13,773 nt of DNA from Rubrobacter sp. (GTDB lineage Bacteria > Actinomycetota > Rubrobacteria > Rubrobacterales > Rubrobacteraceae). Made by a program: the position numbers and the translations under genes. The notes under the pieces are model-generated. The model searched no databases. It was not told the DNA's origin and worked only from the letters and a program-made list of their open reading frames with translations. This document shows positions 6,560 through 11,697 of the stretch, in pieces; position 1 is the stretch's first letter; every line of letters begins with the position of its first letter. The stretch lies in assembly GCA_016781725.1 (NCBI GenBank), contig JADDPU010000207.1:1-13773 (forward strand), given 5' to 3'.

Positions 6560-7762
6560 TTACCGATGGCTCTCCTGCTGGTGTACGACATTCTCCTCCT
6601 GCGGCCTCCACAGCGAGGTGGCGGGAATCTTCGAGGTGTCGCAGCGGTGGGCGTACTTGCGGGCTATCTCGGTGACCTCCTCCAGCAGCCCTTCGCTCAG
6701 GGTTGTCGGTTGCAGGCCCAGGTCCAGGAAGCGATTGTTGCGGACGTGCAAGTCGTTCTCGGCGGCCTCGTTGCGCGGGTTCGGCACGTAGTCTATCTCT
6801 GCGCCCGTGCGCTCGGAGATCAGCCTGGCAAGGTCGCGCAAACGGTGAGTCTCGGTCATCTGGTTGTAGACGTTGACGCGGTCGCCCCTCTCGGGCGGGT
6901 TCTCCAGGGCGAGCTGTATGCAGCGCACGGTGTCCTGGATGTGGATGAAAGCGCGGGTCTGGCCGCCCGTGCCGTGGACGGTGAGCGGGTAGCCTACGGC
7001 GGCCTGCATCAGGAAGCGGTTGAGGACGGTGCCGTAGTCGCCGTCGTAGTCAAAGCGGTTTATGAGGCGCTCATCCAGCCTGGTCTCCGCGGTCTGGGTT
7101 CCCCACACGATGCCCTGGTGCAGATCGGTGACGCGCGTCAGGTCGTTCTTGTTGTAGTAGGCGAACAGGAGCTGATCCTGGGTTTTGGTCATGTGGTAGA
7201 TGCTGCCCGGGTTCGGCGGGTAGAGGATCTCCTGCTCTACAAGCTCGCCCCCTTCGGTCTCGACTTTGACCGTCAGATACCCCTCGGGGATTTGCATCCC
7301 GGCCGTGCCGTAACCGTAGACGCCCATGGTCCCCAGATGCACCACGTGGGTGTCGAGCCCGCTCTCGGTGATCGCCGCCAGCAGGTTGTTGGTCGCGTTG
7401 AGGTTGTTATTTACGGTGTAGCGCTTATGGTAGCTGGACTTCATCGAGTAGGGCGCGGCCCGTTGCTCGGCGAAGTGGATCACCGCGTCGGGCTGCCACT
7501 CGAGGAGCAGGTCCAGAAGCCGGCGGTAGTTCTCGGCGACGTTGATGTTGTAGAAGTCTATCCGGTTGCCGGTTAGCTCCTCCCAGACGCTAAGGCGCTC
7601 GCCCATAGGGCGGATCGGGGTGAGGGACTCGCACTCCAACTCGATGTCTATCTTGCGCCGGGAGAGGTTGTCGACTATGGCCACCTCGTATCCTTGCGCC
7701 GAGAGGTGCAGCGAGGTGGGCCAGCCGCAGAAGCCGTCGCCGCCTAGAACGAGTACCTTCAT
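6560..7762 (-). CDS. sqdB: UDP-sulfoquinovose synthase
   Basis: This 400-residue extended SDR makes UDP-sulfoquinovose from UDP-glucose and sulfite with bound NAD, the committed step to sulfoquinovose. The N-terminus MKVLVLGGDGFCGWPTSLHL shows the SqdB-type GGDGFCGWP in place of the usual GGxGFIG. DNLSRR follows (31-36). Other SqdB-like segments are HFAEQRAAPYSMKS (96-109), LGTMGVYG (143-150) with Thr145, and Tyr189-x-x-x-Lys193 (IYHMTK). The Thr-Tyr-Lys set is the one described for plant SQD1. Length and motifs are complete, with no frameshift. The ATG at 7762 is preceded by GAAGGGAG nine bases upstream. It is first in the minus-strand operon, ahead of GT2 and the flippase. No SqdX/SQD2 transferase is visible in this window. 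Confidence 0.95.
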   Translation of the reverse strand: MKVLVLGGDGFCGWPTSLHLSAQGYEVAIVDNLSRRKIDIELECESLTPIRPMGERLSVWEELTGNRIDFYNINVAENYRRLLDLLLEWQPDAVIHFAEQRAAPYSMKSSYHKRYTVNNNLNATNNLLAAITESGLDTHVVHLGTMGVYGYGTAGMQIPEGYLTVKVETEGGELVEQEILYPPNPGSIYHMTKTQDQLLFAYYNKNDLTRVTDLHQGIVWGTQTAETRLDERLINRFDYDGDYGTVLNRFLMQAAVGYPLTVHGTGGQTRAFIHIQDTVRCIQLALENPPERGDRVNVYNQMTETHRLRDLARLISERTGAEIDYVPNPRNEAAENDLHVRNNRFLDLGLQPTTLSEGLLEEVTEIARKYAHRCDTSKIPATSLWRPQEENVVHQQESHR

Positions 7763-7844
7763 CTTTCCGCGCTCCCTTCGTCTATGTCTACGTTGTCGCC
7801 CTCAGGGTCGAACCCGACCCGCGCGTCTCTCCCGTCAGCCGCCG

Positions 7845-7850
7845 ATTGTA
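7845..7850 (-). promoter_or_regulatory. candidate -10 box of sqdB
   Basis: TACAAT on the minus strand (7850 to 7845) matches five of six positions of TATAAT. The expected -35 position reads TACTCC, which is poor, and the inverted repeat at 7861-7902 covers that zone. This arrangement is typical of activator-dependent promoters. Transcription would start near 7838, leaving about 75 bases of leader. Confidence 0.45.
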
Positions 7851-7860
7851 AGGCAAAAAC

Positions 7861-7902
7861 GGTTAAAGGAGTACTAAACCAGAGTAAACGCTCCTTTTAA
7901 CC
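7861..7902. promoter_or_regulatory. inverted repeat upstream of sqdB, candidate operator
   Basis: The left arm GGTTAAAGGAG (7861-7871) is the reverse complement of the right arm CTCCTTTTAACC (7891-7902) apart from one extra T. The arms are separated by 19 bases, about two helical turns start to start. The repeat lies just upstream of the sqdB -10 box. The AT-rich TTAACC core recurs in the other divergent region (11507-11522). Confidence 0.5.
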
Positions 7903-7997
7903 CTCGCGGCTACGAGCTCCGATGCGCCACACAGGCCCGCATGAGCCCCCTCCCAGGCTTCGCCCGGATGGACCCAAGCATACACCCTAGGGATACC

Positions 7998-8025
7998 ATA
8001 TTAAAGTAGATTAAGCTAGATTAAC
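7998..8025. repeat. three helically phased 8-bp repeats at the DUF2723 promoter
   Basis: The units ATATTAAA (7998-8005), AGATTAAG (8008-8015) and AGATTAAC (8018-8025) start exactly 10 bases apart, with 2-base gaps. On the other strand they read GTTAATCT, CTTAATCT and TTTAATAT. The last unit overlaps the -35 box of the rightward promoter. The layout suggests an array of sites for a DNA-binding activator on one face of the helix. Confidence 0.6.
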
Positions 8026-8050
8026 ATAAGGCGCCGCATACGGGTACAAT
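8021..8050 (+). promoter_or_regulatory. sigma-70-type promoter of the DUF2723 gene
   Basis: TTAACA (8021-8026, five of six to TTGACA), an 18-base spacer and TACAAT (8045-8050, five of six to TATAAT) form the best promoter in the window. Transcription should start near 8057, about 33 bases before the GTG at 8090. Confidence 0.65.
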
Positions 8051-8089
8051 AGCCATCGCTCAGAGTACCGGCAAAGGACTTTTCGAACC

Positions 8090-9742
8090 GTGGCATTGGA
8101 GCAAGAGCGCGACAAGGCGGGCTTCTCGCCCGGAGAACCCGCGTCCGCTGGGAAGAAGCGGAGCGGCGTGGTGGGGGCGGCCCTGGTGGGGGTCGGGGTC
8201 TCCCTGTTCGCTTTCGTGCTCTACCTGAGGACGCTGGCGCCCACCGTCCTCCCTTACAACTCGCCTGACCTGCTCGACGCCACTATGCTCCAGATGCAGG
8301 TAGCCGTGCTCGGCATCTCGCACCCGACCGGCTACCCCACCTACCTGATGCTCTCGCACCTCTTTACTTACCTTCCCGTGGGGGACGTGGCCTACCGGGT
8401 GAACCTCGCCTCCGCCACCTGGGCGGCGCTGGCGGTGCTGGCGGTCTACGCGGCTGGCCTCCTGTTGAGCCGGAGCGTTGTGGCGGCTGCGGTGGGCGCC
8501 CTGACCTTCGGGCTCGGGACCGCCCTCTGGTCCCAGGCGGTCATCGCCGAGGTCTATCCCTTGAACGCCCTGTTCGTGGCGCTCACCGTGCTCGCCCTGC
8601 TCTACTGGCGGGAGGATGGCAGGGACCGCTACCTGCTGCTCTCCGCCCTGCTTACGGGGTTATGCCTCACCAACCACCTGACCAGCGGGCTGCTCCTGCC
8701 CGCCGGCCTGCTCTTCGTCTGGCTCGTCGAGCGGCGCAAGCTGCTCGACTGGAGGCTCATGCTCAAGGCGGCGGGCCTCTTCCTTCTCGGCCTCACGCCC
8801 TACCTTTACCTGCCCGTGCGCTCCTGGATGAACGCCCCCTTCGAGGGGAACAACCCGGGCAACCTCGAGCGCTTCCTTTACGTCGTCAGCGGGGGCAACC
8901 TGCGCGGCACGTTCTTCGCCTTCGGGCCCGCGGAGTTCCCGGGGCGCCTGGCATTCTACTGGTGGCACCTCCTCGAGAACATGAACCCCCTCGTCGTCAT
9001 GGTCGCGCTCGCCGGCGCGGCCACCATGTTCTTCAGGGACCGGGCGGCCGCCGCGCTCTTCGGTTTCCTGTTCTTCGGCTGGCTCGTCTATTCCCTCGGG
9101 AACGACATCCCCGACATCCAGCTGTACTTTATCCCTACCTACCTGGTGCTGTGCCTGTGCGCGGCCCTGGGGTTTGGCACCCTGCTCGAGCTGGCCGCAT
9201 CCCTCCTCGCCACCCGCCGGTTCAGGGTCCCCGGGGGTGTGATCCTGGGCTTCATCTCGGTGGCGCTGCTGCTTCTGCCGCTTCCAGGCATCGGGTCGAA
9301 GTACGCAGAGAACGACATGAGCGAGGCCGTCTTCGGACGCAAGAGGATAGAGGCGGTGGCGGAGAACGCCTTGCGCGGGGCCACCGTCCTGCACCACCGC
9401 AGCGAGCTCTGGTACATGGTGCTCGTCGAGCGTCGGCGGCAGGACCTCACCCTCGTTGACCCCTTCTACCACAACAAGGACATCGCCTACGCTGACATAG
9501 TCTGGCCCGCCGACCTGGACCTCGCGACGACGGACCGTCGCTACGGGACCGACGACTTCACGGGGGTGACCGCGGCTGAACTGGCCGCGGAGAGAGGCCC
9601 CGTCTACATCCTGAACCAGGAGGGAATCTCCGGCGCCCAGCCCTTCCTGGAGGCCGACTTCGAGATAGTCGAGGTGGAGAGGGGCCTCCTCTACGAGCTG
9701 GTCCCGCCCGGCAAGGAGTCTTACACCCGCGAAGGGTCCTAG
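8090..9742 (+). CDS. DUF2723 (TMEM260-like) membrane glycosyltransferase, GT-C fold
   Basis: The 550-residue protein has a short cytoplasmic N-terminus, about ten to twelve membrane helices and a soluble C-terminal domain of about 150 residues after the last helix (~395). The signature of DUF2723 is in the first outer loop: YNSPDLLDA (56-64), then GISHPTGYPTYLMLSHLF (75-92) and YRVNLASA (102-109). Human TMEM260, of this family, is a protein O-mannosyltransferase, and GT-C enzymes generally use lipid-phosphate sugars outside the membrane. The usual acidic SGE in this loop is replaced by SPDLLD. The GTG at 8090 follows AAAGGA by 11 bases; a TTG at 8096 is an alternative. It is divergent from sqdB. 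Its stop shares CTAG (9739-9742) with the convergent sulfatase. Donor and acceptor are unknown. Confidence 0.88.
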   Translation: MALEQERDKAGFSPGEPASAGKKRSGVVGAALVGVGVSLFAFVLYLRTLAPTVLPYNSPDLLDATMLQMQVAVLGISHPTGYPTYLMLSHLFTYLPVGDVAYRVNLASATWAALAVLAVYAAGLLLSRSVVAAAVGALTFGLGTALWSQAVIAEVYPLNALFVALTVLALLYWREDGRDRYLLLSALLTGLCLTNHLTSGLLLPAGLLFVWLVERRKLLDWRLMLKAAGLFLLGLTPYLYLPVRSWMNAPFEGNNPGNLERFLYVVSGGNLRGTFFAFGPAEFPGRLAFYWWHLLENMNPLVVMVALAGAATMFFRDRAAAALFGFLFFGWLVYSLGNDIPDIQLYFIPTYLVLCLCAALGFGTLLELAASLLATRRFRVPGGVILGFISVALLLLPLPGIGSKYAENDMSEAVFGRKRIEAVAENALRGATVLHHRSELWYMVLVERRRQDLTLVDPFYHNKDIAYADIVWPADLDLATTDRRYGTDDFTGVTAAELAAERGPVYILNQEGISGAQPFLEADFEIVEVERGLLYELVPPGKESYTREGS

Positions 9743-11379
9743 ACGACCTCTACGGCTCGCCCATCCTCAGGGGTCAGTCCGTCCTCGGCGGCACGGCACT
9801 CGGCCCCTTCGCACTGCTCCAGCGACTCTAGTTGCGCCTCGAGCCGCCCTACCAGCTCAGGGGGGGCACTCTTGTAGAAGTTGTGCAACTGGTGAGGGTC
9901 CCTTCTCAGGTCGTAGAGCTCGTGCTCGCCGGTCTTGTAGTGGACGTAGAGGTAGTTCTCGGTCCTTAGCGCCTTGAGCCAGGGCCTGCCCCACTCCTCG
10001 CTCAGCTCAGCCGTAGCCGCGGAGGTCCGCCGCCAGTCCTTAGGGAGCGGGTCGCCGGTGAGCAGCGGCGCCACCGAGCTCTCGTTGACGAAGGGTGGCT
10101 GCGGGGCCCCGCTCCGCTCCGCTACGGCCTCGACGACGAAGGCCCGCCGCCAGTTCTCGAGGGGCGCGGGCTCCTCGTTCAGCAGCGGCACGAGCGAGCG
10201 ACCGTCCACGAACTCCGGCGTCCTCGCCCCGGCAAGCTCGGCGAAGGTGGGCGCCAGGTCGTTGTTGAGCACCATGTGCGGGAGCGTCTCTCCCTCGGGC
10301 ACCCCGGGGCCGCGCACGATAAGCGGGACCCTTATGTCCTCCTCGTAGGCAGTCCACTTGCCCGCGCCGAGCCGGTGCTGGCCCAGGTGGAAGCCGTTAT
10401 CCGAGGTGAAGAAGATAAAGGTATCGTCAAGCTCCCCGCTCTCTTTGAGCGACTCCATAAGGTCGCCTATCATGTCGTCAACTGCCAGCATGGACTGCAA
10501 CCTCTTGCGGTGGAGCTCTTCCATATACCTCTTCTGCTCCGCGCTCAGCGGCGGGTTGTCGGAGACCCACCTCGGCTTGTCCGAGACGTCCTTCTCGTCG
10601 AAGGATGGCCCTCGCGGCAGCTCGACCTCCGAGAGGTCGTCCTCGTGGCGGGGGGCGGGGGTGGCGGGCTGGTGGGGCGCCTTCGTCCCGACCCACATGA
10701 GGAAGGGCCTGTCCGTGGTGAAAAAGGGCGGGTCGGCGCCGGCCGTGCGCTCGACGTAGTCAGTGGCCTTCTCGGAGAGGACGTCGGTGTCGTAGTCGTT
10801 CTCGGGGTCGTAGTTGACGATGTGGCCGTTCTCGTTGAGCATGTGGCTGAGGTAGTTGCCGGCCACCCCGTACCACTCGTCCCACCCTGGGGGCACGTGG
10901 GTATCGCTGTAACCGTTGAGGTACTTGCCGAAGAAGGCGGTCCTGTAGCCCCGCTCCTGCAGCCAGGTTGCCATCGTCGAGTCCTCGTGCCCGAGAAAGC
11001 GGAACTTCTCGAAGCCGCCGCGCGGCGGCTCGTTGCTCAAGATCTGGTGGTTGTGGGTGTACTGCCCGCGCAGGATGGTGGCCCGAGAAGGGCAGCACAG
11101 GGAGTTGGAGACGAAGGCGTTCTCGAAGGTGGTGCCCTCCTCCATGAGCGACCTGAGGTTGGGCATGTGCTCCAACGAATCTGCGTTCACGTCCTCGAGG
11201 GCCAGATCGTCGGTGAGGATGAGGACCACGTTCGGGGCCTCCGGCTCCTCTCTGACCTCAGCCACCTGCTGCTGCTGCTGACCCTCAGCCGAAGGGACGC
11301 AGGCGCCGAGCGCGCACACCGCGGCCAGCCCGAGGAGCGCGTAGATCCCTCTCAGCAGTTGTCTCTTAGTCCAGCTCAA
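9739..11379 (-). CDS. lipoprotein sulfatase (type I, formylglycine-dependent)
   Basis: The 546-residue enzyme should hydrolyse sulfate esters outside the cell. The N-terminal lipoprotein signal ends in LGAC27, followed by a Gln-rich linker. Metal-binding DD57-58 lies in LILTDD. The activation motif is Cys95-C-P-S-R99-ATILRG, where Cys95 becomes formylglycine in active enzymes. KAPHQP is at 233-238, TSDNGFHLGQHR (325-336) carries the second metal-ligand pair, and GKWTAYEEDIRVPLIVRGPG is at 340-359. The closing subdomain has LYDLRRDP (488-495). It resembles N-sulfoglucosamine and arylsulfatase relatives; the substrate is unknown. The start is TTG 11379 with a weak SD. Residues 390-467 hold an unusual tandem 40-residue duplication. 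The activating enzyme is not in the window. Sulfatases cut sulfate esters, so sulfoquinovose itself is not an expected substrate. Confidence 0.93.
   Translation of the reverse strand: MSWTKRQLLRGIYALLGLAAVCALGACVPSAEGQQQQQVAEVREEPEAPNVVLILTDDLALEDVNADSLEHMPNLRSLMEEGTTFENAFVSNSLCCPSRATILRGQYTHNHQILSNEPPRGGFEKFRFLGHEDSTMATWLQERGYRTAFFGKYLNGYSDTHVPPGWDEWYGVAGNYLSHMLNENGHIVNYDPENDYDTDVLSEKATDYVERTAGADPPFFTTDRPFLMWVGTKAPHQPATPAPRHEDDLSEVELPRGPSFDEKDVSDKPRWVSDNPPLSAEQKRYMEELHRKRLQSMLAVDDMIGDLMESLKESGELDDTFIFFTSDNGFHLGQHRLGAGKWTAYEEDIRVPLIVRGPGVPEGETLPHMVLNNDLAPTFAELAGARTPEFVDGRSLVPLLNEEPAPLENWRRAFVVEAVAERSGAPQPPFVNESSVAPLLTGDPLPKDWRRTSAATAELSEEWGRPWLKALRTENYLYVHYKTGEHELYDLRRDPHQLHNFYKSAPPELVGRLEAQLESLEQCEGAECRAAEDGLTPEDGRAVEVV
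9979..10212 (-). repeat. tandem 40-residue internal duplication in the sulfatase
   Basis: Residues 390-429 and 430-467 align without gaps: FVDGRSLVPLLNEEPAPLEN-WRR against FVNESSVAPLLTGDPLPKD-WRR, continuing to ERSG and SEEWG. The copies have diverged, so the duplication is old. A single FVDGRSLVPLL-type segment is normal for sulfatases at this point, so the second copy is the extra one. Confidence 0.7.
11266..11280 (-). repeat. CTG/CAG microsatellite encoding a polyglutamine run
   Basis: Five perfect CTG units (CAG on the coding strand) encode Gln34-Gln38, just after the lipidated cysteine of the sulfatase. Such a run could vary in number by slippage and change the length of the tether between membrane and enzyme. 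Confidence 0.8.
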
Positions 11380-11506
11380 CCTGACCGTCGCGTTCGTACG
11401 GCCCGGACGGCGCCCTCTCCGAGGCCGTTCGGGCAGCCTATACCCTATACCCCGGGAAGGCTCCGCGCAGGCGCCGTGCGGGCCTCCAGCAGCGCAGCGT
11501 CCCAGG

Positions 11507-11522
11507 TTTAACCGAGGTTAAA
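11507..11522. promoter_or_regulatory. palindromic operator candidate
   Basis: TTTAACC-GA-GGTTAAA is a perfect 7-base inverted repeat with a 2-base centre. It overlaps the -35 zone of the rightward promoter and the start-site zone of the leftward one, so one bound regulator could act on both genes. Its TTAACC half-sites match those upstream of sqdB. Confidence 0.55.
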
Positions 11523-11535
11523 TAACTGTTATACA
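11508..11535 (+). promoter_or_regulatory. candidate promoter of the GT-C gene
   Basis: TTAACC (11508-11513) and TATACA (11530-11535) are 16 bases apart, each four of six to the consensus. Transcription would start near 11542 and give a leader of about 155 bases that includes the hairpin at 11635-11668. Confidence 0.35.
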
Positions 11536-11556
11536 TTCCGAAGATGCGCGAGTCCA
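11528..11556 (-). promoter_or_regulatory. candidate promoter of the sulfatase gene
   Basis: On the minus strand TGGACT (11556 to 11551, four of six), a 17-base spacer and TATAAC (11533 to 11528, five of six) form a fair sigma-70-type promoter. It implies a leader of about 140 bases before TTG 11379. Confidence 0.45.
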
Positions 11557-11634
11557 CCTCAAAGAGTCCGGCGCGGCTGAGGGCGCCGGGGGTCAGGCTA
11601 GCCCCACGAGGCCTAGACGGCCGAGCCGGGGCGG

Positions 11635-11668
11635 GGCCCATTTGCGGTGCAACCGCCGCAAATAGGCC
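11635..11668 (+). promoter_or_regulatory. long hairpin with two alternative folds in the GT-C leader
   Basis: GGCCCATTTGCGG pairs with CCGCAAATAGGCC (12 of 13 pairs) around an 8-base loop. A competing fold pairs GCGGT with ACCGC around GCA inside the same sequence. It ends 29 bases before the GTG start and lacks a T-run, so a role in translation or mRNA stability is likelier than termination. Confidence 0.45.
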
Positions 11669-11697
11669 TCTGGAGGGCGGAACTCGGGGGGTGGCGC

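Larger units (their letters stand above)
7763..8089. other. divergent intergenic region between sqdB and the DUF2723 gene
   Basis: This 327-base region carries promoters for both genes and two sets of AT-rich repeats, listed separately. The middle, about 7903-7990, is ordinary GC-rich sequence in which I see no structure or ORF. Confidence 0.7.
11380..11697. other. divergent intergenic region between the sulfatase and the GT-C gene
   Basis: This 318-base region holds back-to-back promoter candidates around a palindrome (11507-11522) and a long hairpin next to the GT-C start (11635-11668), listed separately. A direct repeat CTATACC-CTATACC lies near 11440. No convincing protein gene is present; a short minus-strand frame of 67 codons has no recognisable features. 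Confidence 0.65.

Noticed and set aside
9739..11379. Sulfatase as the degrader of sulfoquinovose made by SqdB
   Set aside because: Sulfoquinovose carries a carbon-bound sulfonate and this enzyme family cuts sulfate esters, so a direct link is chemically unlikely.
10276..11511. Plus-strand open frame of about 410 codons opposite the sulfatase
   Set aside because: The minus strand carries the full sulfatase with its motifs; the plus frame is Val/Gly/Leu-rich without recognisable domains.
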